A stretch of DNA of 64,000 nucleotides from Sphingobacterium haloxyli (GTDB taxonomy: Bacteria > Bacteroidota > Bacteroidia > Sphingobacteriales > Sphingobacteriaceae). The stretch spans positions 291,641 to 355,640 of the forward strand of contig NZ_PVBQ01000005.1 in the NCBI RefSeq assembly GCF_002980525.1, given 5' to 3'. Positions 26,700-34,891 of the stretch are shown here, in pieces. The notes beneath the pieces were generated by a model. That model was not told the DNA's origin. It ran no database searches and was given only the letters and a program-made list of their open reading frames with translations. The first letter of the stretch is position 1; the number at the start of each line of letters is the position of its first letter. A program made the position numbers and the translations under genes.

Positions 26700-26707
26700 C
26701 AAAAATA
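26700..26707 (-). promoter_or_regulatory. -7 box abutting the rlmI start codon
   Basis: TATTTTTG on the minus strand with only 5 bases to the ATG at 26694, so the mRNA is probably leaderless. Confidence 0.55.
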
Positions 26708-26735
26708 CGCTTTTTCGTCTCCCCAGCGGGGTGCT

Positions 26736-28043
26736 TTATGTGTTTGCCAGTAAATAACTTTTAAACGCATCGTAATCTACCGACATCTCTGTCACAAGTT
26801 TCTGCTTTCCGGCCAATTCCTCTGCCCCTGTAGGCAATTCAATTTTCGAGAATATCTCTTCGGAAATAGCATCTGGAAACTTACATGGGTGAGCCGTTGA
26901 CAAAAACACAGAAGCATATGTTCCCGGATAATCTTGACGATATTGATTCGAAGCTAGATAGGCGATAGCCGTATGCGGACAAGCAATATATTGATATTTA
27001 TCGTAGAGTTCTTTCATAGCGTTTACTGTCTGCTCGTCGTCATACGTGTATGAAGAAATCATGCTACGGAGTTCCTCCACCTTGTTGTCGAACATATCCT
27101 GAATACGAACCCAGTTGCTTGGATTACCTACATCCATGGCGTTTGCCAGGGTCTGCACAGATGGCTTCGGATCATAGCTCCCTGATTGCAAGAAACGTGG
27201 GACCGTGTCGTTAACGTTGGTTCCTGCTACAAAATGCTTCACGGGTAACCCCATTTTATAAGCCAACAAACCCGCGCCGATATTACCAAAGTTGCCACTT
27301 GGCACGGTAAAGATTACTTCGGAAATGCCTTGTGATCTCAATTGTGCATACGCCCAAAAATAATAGAACGTTTGTGGTATCAATCGGGCAATATTAATAG
27401 AGTTTGCAGAAGTTAACCGTAGTACTTTATTAAGATCGGCATCATTAAATGCTGTTTTCACCAGCGCCTGACAATCGTCAAACGTACCATCAACCTCCAA
27501 GGCCCGTATATTTTTCCCATTCGTTGTCAACTGTTCTTCCTGCACTTTGGAAACTTTTCCTTTTGGATAGAGTATAGTAACACGTGTACCGTCTACACCC
27601 AAAAAACCTGATGCTACGGCTCCTCCTGTATCTCCAGAAGTCGCAACTAAAACGTCTAACAACTGGTCTCCCTGCTTTGAGAAATAGCCCATAACACGAC
27701 TCATAAACCGTGCGCCAAAATCCTTGAAGGCGTACGACGGTCCGTGAAACAGTTCCAATACGGCTGTTTCCGCATCCAAAAACCGAACAGGGGCATCAAA
27801 ATTAATCGCATCGGCAATAATGGACTTTAAATCACCATTCGGAATATCGTCGCCAATTAACGTATGTGCTACTTCAAAGGCAATCTCCTGCAGCGAATAT
27901 TGTTGGATATTACGGATAAAAGCTGTATCCAACGACGGAATAACCGATGGCATATAGAGGCCTTTGTCTGCAGGCAATGAATTGAAAACGGCTTCTTGGA
28001 ATGAAACCCGAAGGTCTTTATTATTTGTACTATATAGTTTCAT
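26736..28043 (-). CDS. thrC: Threonine synthase
   Basis: 435 residues from ATG 28043 (MKLYSTNN), the family start; the longer frame to 28112 runs inside thrB. The PLP lysine is K107 in the motif SYAFKDFGARF, and SGDTGGA and VPSGNFGN bind cofactor and phosphate. It turns O-phosphohomoserine into threonine. It is the last gene of the thrA-thrB-thrC operon, 13 bases after thrB, and should be under the attenuator at 31551-31682. Confidence 0.97.
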   Translation of the reverse strand: MKLYSTNNKDLRVSFQEAVFNSLPADKGLYMPSVIPSLDTAFIRNIQQYSLQEIAFEVAHTLIGDDIPNGDLKSIIADAINFDAPVRFLDAETAVLELFHGPSYAFKDFGARFMSRVMGYFSKQGDQLLDVLVATSGDTGGAVASGFLGVDGTRVTILYPKGKVSKVQEEQLTTNGKNIRALEVDGTFDDCQALVKTAFNDADLNKVLRLTSANSINIARLIPQTFYYFWAYAQLRSQGISEVIFTVPSGNFGNIGAGLLAYKMGLPVKHFVAGTNVNDTVPRFLQSGSYDPKPSVQTLANAMDVGNPSNWVRIQDMFDNKVEELRSMISSYTYDDEQTVNAMKELYDKYQYIACPHTAIAYLASNQYRQDYPGTYASVFLSTAHPCKFPDAISEEIFSKIELPTGAEELAGKQKLVTEMSVDYDAFKSYLLANT

Positions 28044-28056
28044 TTTTTTGTTATTG

Positions 28057-29055
28057 TTATAAAATCTTTGGTCCATTGATATTGACAGGCGATACATATT
28101 TAAAACTGTCAATCTCGCAATCTGTTAAATGTTGCTGAATTAAATTTGCGGCATTTTCAGCGATTTCTTTTCCTCGAGAAACAGCTACTACCGAAGGACC
28201 CGAGCCTGAAATACCAAAACTTAACGCCCCTGCGTCTAGTGCAATTTGCTTCATGACGTAAAACTCGGGAATCAGAATAGCACGCGTAGGCTCGATAAGC
28301 ACATCGTGCATACTTCTGCTAATCAGCTCGTAATCACTTCCATAAAGTCCTGCGATTAATCCGGCGATATTGCCCCACTGTGTCACCGCGTCTTTCAAAA
28401 GAACTTTTTCCTTGATGAGTTGCCGAGCATCCCGCGTAGGCACGTCGACCCTTGGAAAAACAATTCCTGCATATAACTCCTCGGGTACCGGCAATTTAAT
28501 CACGTCCAAAGGATGGTGCCCGCGAATTAACGTGATTCCCCCCATCAGTGCCGGTGCTACGTTGTCGGCATGTCCATGACCACAAGCAAGACGCTCGCCT
28601 TCCACACAGAACGGCAGCAATTCTTCTTTGGTCAATGGGTTACCCAAAAGACTATTGATGGCAAATAATCCCGCTACGGTACTGGCAGAACTGGACCCTA
28701 AACCACTGCCAATGGGCATATGCTTAATAAGCTCTATCTCCACACCGATCTCTTTTGAAATCCCTAGGTGTGCCAATAGCATTTTAACGCAGGCACTTAC
28801 CGTGTTTTTATCTGCGTCCAAAGGCAATCTGCCCTCATCTCCAGTAATCGAGCGAATACGTACACCAGGTGTCGCTACACGGTGCATAAGGACCTCGTCG
28901 CCCGGATTATCCACCGCAAACCCCAATATATCGAATCCGCATATCATATTAGCTACGGTGGCAGGCGCAAACACGCGCACGGTATCCATAATTTTATTGA
29001 AATCTATTGTTTTAGCTGTTTTATTCTGATTCATTGTATATAACTTATCACTCAT
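28057..29055 (-). CDS. thrB: Homoserine kinase
   Basis: The GHMP kinase core is complete: FAPATVANMICGFDILGFA at the start, the ATP loop PIGSGLGSSSAST, and a C-terminal FGISGSGPSVVAV. It phosphorylates homoserine. The start is uncertain: ATG 29055 sits 7 bases after the thrA stop and fits operon spacing, ATG 29034 is possible, and ATG 28989 (MDTVRVFAPAT) is where most relatives begin. No Shine-Dalgarno helps to choose. Confidence 0.94.
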   Translation of the reverse strand: MSDKLYTMNQNKTAKTIDFNKIMDTVRVFAPATVANMICGFDILGFAVDNPGDEVLMHRVATPGVRIRSITGDEGRLPLDADKNTVSACVKMLLAHLGISKEIGVEIELIKHMPIGSGLGSSSASTVAGLFAINSLLGNPLTKEELLPFCVEGERLACGHGHADNVAPALMGGITLIRGHHPLDVIKLPVPEELYAGIVFPRVDVPTRDARQLIKEKVLLKDAVTQWGNIAGLIAGLYGSDYELISRSMHDVLIEPTRAILIPEFYVMKQIALDAGALSFGISGSGPSVVAVSRGKEIAENAANLIQQHLTDCEIDSFKYVSPVNINGPKIL

Positions 29056-29062
29056 GTCTCGA

Positions 29063-31510
29063 TTATGCTCCCACATTAACCAGATCGGCAAATACACCTG
29101 CTGCCGTTACTTCTGCGCCGGCTCCAGGACCTTTTACGACCAACGGGCGTTCTTTATAACGTTCCGTTGTAAAAGAGATAATATTATCACTTCCTGACAA
29201 TGTGTAGAAGGGATGGCTTTCATCGACCATTTCTAAAGCAATGGACACTTTATCATCTTCCAACTTACCAATGTACCGTATTACTTTCTTCTGACTTTCT
29301 GCCTCTTCTTTTAGTTCATTGAAGTATTGGTCAGCTTTTAGTAGCGCAGCATAGAAATCGTCTACAGATGTTGCTTCCAAACAGGCTTGAGGAAGGATAG
29401 CGCCGAGATCAACGTCAGATGGTTCGATTACATGTCCTGCATCCCGCGCCAAAATCAACATTTTCCGCATGAAATCAATTCCTCCCAAATCGTCACGGGG
29501 ATCAGGCTCCGTGTAACCCAATTCCTGAGCGCGTTTCACGACTTCATAGAATGAGGCGTCTCCTGTAAAGTTATTGAATATATAAGAAATAGTTCCCGAA
29601 AGTATCGCTTCGATCCTTACAATACGATCGCCGCTCAACATCAAGTCCTTTAGCACCCTAACAATCGGTAAACCTGCCCCAACATTCGTTTCATAAAAAA
29701 AGTCCACGCCATATTTACGGGCTGTATCATGGAGTGATTTGTACTGCTTATATTCGCCGGAATTCGCTATTTTATTACAGGTGACAACCGAAATATTGGA
29801 TTTAAATATGTCGAGATAATAAGTGGATGGAAGCGGGCTGGCTGTATTATCAATAAAGACGCAGTTAGGCAAATTCATTGCTTTCATCCGTTCTACAAAA
29901 TTAGACAAATCGGCCACTTCTCCTTCGCCTTCCAATTTCGTACGCCAATCCGTCAAATCGATGCCTTCCGCGTCAAATAGCATTTTCCTAGAATTAGAAA
30001 TACCAGCAATCTTTATTTCCAGATCATTATTTTCTACCAAAAAGCCATACTGTTCATGGATCTGCTTAAATAACGTGGCACCAATATTACCCGTACCCAC
30101 GCTGAATACATATAGGGTCTTCTTTAACTCCGAGAAAAACGCGTCATGTACAGTATTCAATGCTTTAGCCATGTTTTCCTTCTCGATAATAACGGAAATA
30201 TTGAGCTCAGAAGAGCCTTGCGCGATAGCACGCACATTGATACCATTTCTTCCTAATGCATGGAACAAGCGGCCCGACATGCCAGGTGTACGTTTCATAT
30301 TCTCACCTACAATGGCCAACACCGAAAGCTCATTTTCTACCGTGGGTAAAACCAGTTTATTTGCATCCAATTCTAGTTCGAATTCTGCCTTAATAAGCTG
30401 CACAGCTTTCGTTGCATCGCTGGGGTGGACGGCAAAAGTAATACTATGTTCAGAAGATGACTGTGTGATCAGCACCACATTTATCTGCTCTCTTGCCAAC
30501 AATGTAAATAGCCGCCCACTAAATCCCGATTTTCCGATCATTCCGCTTCCAGAAACGTTGATAACAGAAATATCAGCAATAGATGAAATCCCCTTGATCG
30601 GATAAACAGACTTTCCGCTCTCGAACTGAATAACGGTACCCGGAAATTCTGGCTCAAATGTATTTCTGATTACAATGGGAATTTTCTTCAAAAAAGCCGG
30701 AATCATCGTAGGCGGATATATTACCTTCGCTCCAAAATAAGAAAGTTCCATTGCCTCGTTATACGATAACGTTGGTTGCGAAAATGCTTTCTTTACAATA
30801 CGCGGATCAGCCGTCAGCATCCCATTGACGTCTGTCCATATCTCAATGGCGGTGGCCCGCAATACCGATCCAAAAATTGCAGCTGTATAATCGGACCCTC
30901 CTCTTCCCAACGTTGTAACGCGACCAGCTTCGTTTGAGCCTATAAAACCAGTAACGAACAAAAGTTTATCAGTATGCGTATGGGTAAGTGACTGAATAAG
31001 CTGATTCGTAATTTCCTCGTTTACATGTGCATGTCCAAAATTGGAATCCGTTTTTATATAATGAGAAGCATCGACAAATTCCGTTCGCTCAACGTATTGC
31101 TCCATCACTTTAGCGACCATGTAATTTGACAATCGTTCACCGAAAGAAACAATTAAATCTTTACTTTGTAAGCTCAGCTCGCGAAGCGCACTAACACCTT
31201 GCAGAATCTCCTCTAATTCATTAAGTAACAACTTTAACCGAGTAAAAACCGGATTTTGATATTTTACCGCGATGAGTTTTTTCACTACTTCAAAATGACG
31301 TTCTTCCAACAATTTCAAATCGTCATCAAAAGAAATCTGCTCGGCAGCATTTTCTGCCATTCTTGTGAGTAAGTTCGTTACGCCAGCCATCGCTGACAAT
31401 ACAACCAAAGGCTTTTCTCCCTCGTCGTAAGACTTCTTAACAATGCCTAATACTGCCTTTACACTTTCCACATTGCCAACTGATGTCCCGCCAAACTTTA
31501 ATACTTTCAT
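29063..31510 (-). CDS. thrA: Bifunctional aspartokinase I / homoserine dehydrogenase I
   Basis: 815 residues, the fused ThrA length. The aspartokinase half opens with VLKFGGTSVG and has LGRGGSDYTAA near 210; two ACT domains follow (about 310-450, including SGMIGKSGFSGRLF and PGMSGRLFHALG), the usual site of threonine feedback. The dehydrogenase half begins at VFSVGTGNIGATL and has the catalytic region around ILSGTISYIFN and YTEPDPRDDLGG. It performs steps one and three from aspartate to homoserine. It is first in the thr operon, behind a leader-peptide attenuator. Confidence 0.97.
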   Translation of the reverse strand: MKVLKFGGTSVGNVESVKAVLGIVKKSYDEGEKPLVVLSAMAGVTNLLTRMAENAAEQISFDDDLKLLEERHFEVVKKLIAVKYQNPVFTRLKLLLNELEEILQGVSALRELSLQSKDLIVSFGERLSNYMVAKVMEQYVERTEFVDASHYIKTDSNFGHAHVNEEITNQLIQSLTHTHTDKLLFVTGFIGSNEAGRVTTLGRGGSDYTAAIFGSVLRATAIEIWTDVNGMLTADPRIVKKAFSQPTLSYNEAMELSYFGAKVIYPPTMIPAFLKKIPIVIRNTFEPEFPGTVIQFESGKSVYPIKGISSIADISVINVSGSGMIGKSGFSGRLFTLLAREQINVVLITQSSSEHSITFAVHPSDATKAVQLIKAEFELELDANKLVLPTVENELSVLAIVGENMKRTPGMSGRLFHALGRNGINVRAIAQGSSELNISVIIEKENMAKALNTVHDAFFSELKKTLYVFSVGTGNIGATLFKQIHEQYGFLVENNDLEIKIAGISNSRKMLFDAEGIDLTDWRTKLEGEGEVADLSNFVERMKAMNLPNCVFIDNTASPLPSTYYLDIFKSNISVVTCNKIANSGEYKQYKSLHDTARKYGVDFFYETNVGAGLPIVRVLKDLMLSGDRIVRIEAILSGTISYIFNNFTGDASFYEVVKRAQELGYTEPDPRDDLGGIDFMRKMLILARDAGHVIEPSDVDLGAILPQACLEATSVDDFYAALLKADQYFNELKEEAESQKKVIRYIGKLEDDKVSIALEMVDESHPFYTLSGSDNIISFTTERYKERPLVVKGPGAGAEVTAAGVFADLVNVGA

Positions 31511-31550
31511 TTCAGTTTATTTATAATTTAAAATAATGTGTATACTAACC

Positions 31551-31579
31551 AAAAAAGCCTTCCCATTTGGAGGAAGGCT
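31551..31579 (-). terminator. Attenuator terminator of the thr operon
   Basis: On the minus strand AGCCTTCC (31579-31572) pairs with GGAAGGCT (31563-31556), the last base of the stem being followed by T at 31555-31551. It sits between the leader ORF stop (31614) and the thrA ATG (31510). The sequence CTTCCTCC (31576-31569) of its 5' arm is also complementary to GGAGGAAG at 31624-31617, inside the last leader codons, giving the alternative antiterminator. Confidence 0.85.
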
Positions 31580-31613
31580 CTATATTTTATGTACACTTTC
31601 TTATACAATAGAA

Positions 31614-31682
31614 TTACTTCCTCCGGTGGATAGTGTCGGTGGTAATAATAATCGTTGTAATAATAATGTGTAGACTTTCCAT
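31614..31682 (-). CDS. thrL: Threonine operon leader peptide (ThrL-like), 22 codons
   Basis: ATG 31682 to TAA 31614-31616. Residues 6-18 read IIITTIIITTDTI: seven Ile and five Thr in thirteen codons, followed by HRRK and stop. This is the expected composition for a peptide that senses threonyl- and isoleucyl-tRNA, since thrABC feeds both amino acids. The last codons (CGG AGG AAG) contain the antiterminator strand, so a ribosome that reaches the stop masks it and permits the terminator, while one stalled upstream frees it. Too short for routine gene calling. The symbol is by analogy with enteric thrL. Confidence 0.85.
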   Translation of the reverse strand: MESLHIIITTIIITTDTIHRRK

Positions 31683-31699
31683 ATTTTTGAAAAACGATC

Positions 31700-31732
31700 T
31701 AAATATAGGAGTTTTTATTTGAATCCATCAAA
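31700..31732 (-). promoter_or_regulatory. Promoter of the thr operon
   Basis: TTTG at 31732-31729, 21-nt spacer, TATATTTA at 31707-31700 (seven of eight matches to TAnnTTTG). Transcription should begin near 31694, about 12 nt before the leader ATG. Confidence 0.6.
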
Positions 31733-31911
31733 TATTTTTAATTTTCGTTAAAATTTTAATAAAGAAGTTTTACAGAAAGTAGCTGTTTAGCGACCCGGAT
31801 CACCAGATAGCAATACTGAATGCCGATAAAAAAAATGTTAAAATTCGTTAAAGAACAGCAAAATAATAAACGATATGCTTGGAAGCATAGACATTATGTA
31901 TTAGATTTGCT

Positions 31912-31919
31912 TCAGTCCT
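31912..31919 (+). promoter_or_regulatory. -7 box of the NlpC/P60 gene
   Basis: TAGATTTG, exact TAnnTTTG, 59 bases before ATG 31979. A small hairpin (TATGCT-TGGA-AGCATA, 31874-31889) lies just upstream and could be an operator. Confidence 0.5.
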
Positions 31920-31978
31920 GTAGAAAATATAAGACAAAACACTGAACGTATCATAATCAAGTGAAATAGGCGAACATA

Positions 31979-32554
31979 ATGAATACAAAAAAACTGATAG
32001 CAGGCATGCTCTTCGTAGGCTTATGTGTAGTGTCTCAGGCACAAACAGCAAAATCAACCTCTGCTGACCCTGACAATCTAGCCAAAGAATATTTTTCACA
32101 AATAATGGGCGTTGCCTCCAACGCCATGGCAAATACGAAACTTTATCAATTCGTGTACGAGTGGCTAGGTACTCCCTACCGCTTAGGCGGAGATTCTAAG
32201 AAAGGGATAGACTGTTCCAAATTTTCACTTGCTGTTTATGAAAATGTTTTTAATACCACGATAGGTTACAACAGTCGTAATCAATACGCCAACGTAAAAC
32301 CAGTTCGCAAAAATGATCTACAACCAGGAGATCTAGTATTTTTCAAAATTCGCAGCAGGCAAATCACACATGTCGGTATTTACCTAGGTGACGACAAGTT
32401 TGCCCATGCCGCATCGAGTAGAGGAGTAATGATTAGCAATCTTAATGAAGCTTATTGGAAACGATATTATTATAATGGAGGCAGACCTTCAGAAATAAAC
32501 GAAGCGATGCTAGCTGACGCCAGCTCCGATGACGAAGATAAAAATTTACACTAG
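31979..32554 (+). CDS. Secreted NlpC/P60 family cysteine peptidase (C40)
   Basis: 191 residues with a signal peptide ending near SQAQ (residue 22). The catalytic triad is visible: C79 in GIDCSKF, H131 in THVGIYLG and H143 in FAHAASSRGV. Single-domain NlpC/P60 enzymes cut D-gamma-glutamyl-meso-DAP bonds in peptidoglycan stem peptides in the periplasm. The C-terminal 20 residues are acidic and probably disordered. It is monocistronic, with a strong terminator. Confidence 0.9.
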   Translation: MNTKKLIAGMLFVGLCVVSQAQTAKSTSADPDNLAKEYFSQIMGVASNAMANTKLYQFVYEWLGTPYRLGGDSKKGIDCSKFSLAVYENVFNTTIGYNSRNQYANVKPVRKNDLQPGDLVFFKIRSRQITHVGIYLGDDKFAHAASSRGVMISNLNEAYWKRYYYNGGRPSEINEAMLADASSDDEDKNLH

Positions 32555-32579
32555 TTTTTTTCTCTCATGACATGATAAG

Positions 32580-32616
32580 AAGGTTCGGATGTATAAATTA
32601 TCCGAACCTTTTTTTT
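32580..32616 (+). terminator. Terminator of the NlpC/P60 gene
   Basis: AAGGTTCGGAT (32580-32590) pairs with ATCCGAACCTT (32600-32610), then a run of T. Confidence 0.85.
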
Positions 32617-32660
32617 GATAAGATTTTGTATTTTTATACACTGTAATCAACGTGCATAAT

Positions 32661-33176
32661 ATGTCTAACAAACGAACACTCATTCTTGATAAAGAGCAGA
32701 TCCATCAAAAGTCTATTCGTATCGCGTACCAAATTCTCGAAGATAATTTTGAAGAAAAATCCTTGGTGTTGGTGGGCGTTGCAGACCGAGGCTATGTATT
32801 CGCTAAGAGGCTTCAAAAGCTTTTAAGGCATATTGCTCCGGAAAAGAAAATCGAACTTATTAAAATCACTATTTCGAAAACGAAAAGAAGCTTAGAAGCA
32901 ACCACCGATGTACCTATTGAAACTGCAAAAAATAAAGTCCTTATACTCATTGATGATGTTCTCAATAGTGGCCGTACCTTGGCTTATGGTTTGGGTTTAT
33001 TTCTCAATGTTCCGCTCAAAAAAATGCGGACTGCGGTATTGATTGACCGTTCTCATCATCAGTTCCCCTTATTCAGTGATTATTATGGTCTGAAACTCTC
33101 CACCATATTAAAGGAACACGTCGAAGTTGAGCTTGAGGAAGTTGACCAACGGGAAGATGCTGCGTGGCTGTCGTAG
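32661..33176 (+). CDS. Phosphoribosyltransferase domain protein
   Basis: 171 residues from ATG 32661; an in-frame GTG three codons earlier is less likely. The PRPP-binding signature VLILIDDVLNSGRTLAYG is present, as are the flanking LVGVADRGYVFAKRL and VLIDRSHHQFPL. The layout resembles PyrR-type phosphoribosyltransferases, but a second, clearer PyrR is encoded at 54675-55223, so this is a paralogue of uncertain substrate. It converges on the transglycosylase gene with only 4 bases between the stops. Confidence 0.8.
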   Translation: MSNKRTLILDKEQIHQKSIRIAYQILEDNFEEKSLVLVGVADRGYVFAKRLQKLLRHIAPEKKIELIKITISKTKRSLEATTDVPIETAKNKVLILIDDVLNSGRTLAYGLGLFLNVPLKKMRTAVLIDRSHHQFPLFSDYYGLKLSTILKEHVEVELEEVDQREDAAWLS

Positions 33177-33180
33177 TGTT

Positions 33181-34488
33181 TTAAGATTTCTTGATCCTTA
33201 ACTTCTGCCCTATTTTAAGCCGAGTGCTCCGTAAGCTGTTATCTGCTTTTATTTGAGATATGGTAGCCCCTTTAAATCGAGCCGCAATATGTGATAAGGT
33301 GTCCCCTTTCTTCACCGTATATGTCGTATAGGTCGCAGCCGAACGTTTGGTAAATTTACTCGAAGTTGCTGCCAATCTACGCTTTTTGGCAGATAGGTGT
33401 GTCGTTGTGGGTGTGGGTGATATTTCTTCCACCCTTGCTAACCTATCTCCCGAAACGTCCAATTGGTTATTCAATGCAGCATACAATAAGCTATCACTAA
33501 GATATTCGGTATCCGGCAGGATCAAACGTCGTGGACTTTCGGCGCTGGCATTAATAACAGAGCGTTTGTACGCAGGATTGAATTTTTTAATCGTTTCTAA
33601 AGGTAGATTGACGGCGTAAGCAATTTGTTGCAAATCGACTGTTTTTTCCACCATAATCGGTTTTGCCTCCCAAGCAAAATCATTTGTCATTGCCGATATC
33701 CCATATTCGTCCGCGTGTTTTAGCGTATATGTCATCGCAATGAATTTCGGTATATAGTCTTGTGTCTCCTTTGGTAAATAAGCGGATAGTTCCCAAAAAT
33801 TAGGACTTTCTAATCCCGATCGTTGAATAGCACGGCGTACACATCCTCTTCCACAATTATAAGACGCCAACGCTAACAACCAATCATTAAATTCGTCGTA
33901 GGCATCGAGAAAATAACGACTTGCTGCATAACTAGCCGCATAGGGGTCTTTACGTTCGTCTATATAACTATCCATCGTTAGGTCATAACCTTTTGCCGTA
34001 GGATACATAAATTGCCATAAACCTACAGCACCTGACCGGGACACCAAATGTGGATCTAATGACGACTCGACAACAGATATATATTTGATTTCATCTGGTA
34101 GCTGGTTTTCAGCAAGTATTTTTTCATATATCGGAAAATAATATTCCGCCAGTCCCTGTAACTTACTCAAATAGGGGTTGTAATTACGGGAAATATATTT
34201 ATCAATATAGGATTTTATTTTTTCGTTCAAGGCTAATGGAATGGTTCTCTGTATTTTACGCATACGATTAAAAACCACTGAATCTTCCTTCGTATACAAA
34301 GGATCACAATAAGACAAGGTTTTAAGCGAATCCAAAGCAGAAATAATAATCTCCCGTTGGCTAGATGCTGCCTCTATAAGATGTAGCGGTACGAGCTCTG
34401 TCTCCGCACTGACCATATCCTGGGCATGTAGTGATGTTTTTAATCCGAGTACACAAAAAAGTATTAACCAGAAACGGTTTTTAATCAT
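33181..34488 (-). CDS. Membrane-bound lytic murein transglycosylase, MltD-like, with LysM
   Basis: 435 residues. A signal peptide ends near LHAQD. The SLT goose-type lysozyme domain shows the catalytic E141 in SVVESSLDPHLVSRSGAVGLWQ, plus YNCGRG and ETQDYIPKFIA. One LysM domain closes the protein at about 387-433 (YTVKKGDTLSHIAARFKG). It should cleave glycan strands to 1,6-anhydro ends. There is no lipobox, so it is probably periplasmic and anchored through LysM. It lies downstream of tatA behind a large palindromic terminator. Confidence 0.92.
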   Translation of the reverse strand: MIKNRFWLILFCVLGLKTSLHAQDMVSAETELVPLHLIEAASSQREIIISALDSLKTLSYCDPLYTKEDSVVFNRMRKIQRTIPLALNEKIKSYIDKYISRNYNPYLSKLQGLAEYYFPIYEKILAENQLPDEIKYISVVESSLDPHLVSRSGAVGLWQFMYPTAKGYDLTMDSYIDERKDPYAASYAASRYFLDAYDEFNDWLLALASYNCGRGCVRRAIQRSGLESPNFWELSAYLPKETQDYIPKFIAMTYTLKHADEYGISAMTNDFAWEAKPIMVEKTVDLQQIAYAVNLPLETIKKFNPAYKRSVINASAESPRRLILPDTEYLSDSLLYAALNNQLDVSGDRLARVEEISPTPTTTHLSAKKRRLAATSSKFTKRSAATYTTYTVKKGDTLSHIAARFKGATISQIKADNSLRSTRLKIGQKLRIKKS

Positions 34489-34549
34489 ACGGTATTAGGT
34501 GTTTTTATATGTAAACGTATATCTTCCCCAAGTAGTACATTTACTTCCA

Positions 34550-34597
34550 AAAAAAACTAAAGAGTTTCATGGAGGGCCGGCCCTCCATGAAACTCTT
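34550..34597 (-). terminator. Perfect 38-bp palindrome acting as tatA terminator
   Basis: Bases 34560-34597 form a loop-free inverted repeat, 19 bases per arm, centred on GGCC/GGCC. On the minus strand it follows the tatA stop by 14 bases and is followed by TTTAGTTTTTTTT, so it fits a terminator for tatA. Confidence 0.75.
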
Positions 34598-34611
34598 ATT
34601 TCTTACCCTAG

Positions 34612-34815
34612 TTAGTTCTGCGGGTTATTGTTATTATTTGTGCTGTTTTGGTTCTCAGTAGGTTCTTCACGTTGTCCATCTTTAAATTCCTTCACCCCAC
34701 GTCCTAGACCACGCATCAATTCTGGAATTTTTTTGCCTCCAAAAAGTAACAAAACCAAAACTACTATGATAATAATCTCTTGCGTCCCAATAAATAATAA
34801 TCCCGATGTATACAT
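34612..34815 (-). CDS. tatA: Sec-independent translocase protein TatA
   Basis: 67 residues. One N-terminal membrane helix ([21 protein letters not shown]) has the family [10 protein letters not shown] hinge, then the amphipathic helix [14 protein letters not shown] and a polar Asn-rich tail. TatA oligomers form the pore for folded Tat substrates. tatC is not in the window. The gene has its own -7 box and terminator, with a short GCGTTG/CAACGC hairpin in its leader (34832-34853). Confidence 0.93.
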   Translation of the reverse strand: MYTSGLLFIGTQEIIIIVVLVLLLFGGKKIPELMRGLGRGVKEFKDGQREEPTENQNSTNNNNNPQN

Positions 34816-34857
34816 AGTTTTAAAATTCTTAGCGTTGCTTTCATTATCAACGCATTA

Positions 34858-34865
34858 CAAATATA
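34858..34865 (-). promoter_or_regulatory. -7 box of tatA
   Basis: TATATTTG on the minus strand, 42 bases before ATG 34815; it lies just past the upstream gene's end region, before the EnvC stop at 34892. Confidence 0.5.
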
Positions 34866-34891
34866 TAATTAAAATTCTGAATTTCTTGTAA

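Noticed and set aside
29823..30605. 260-codon frame antisense to thrA, and similar long antisense frames such as 9116-9520
   Set aside because: Shadow frames of highly conserved genes; composition is typical of antisense readings and no signal supports translation.
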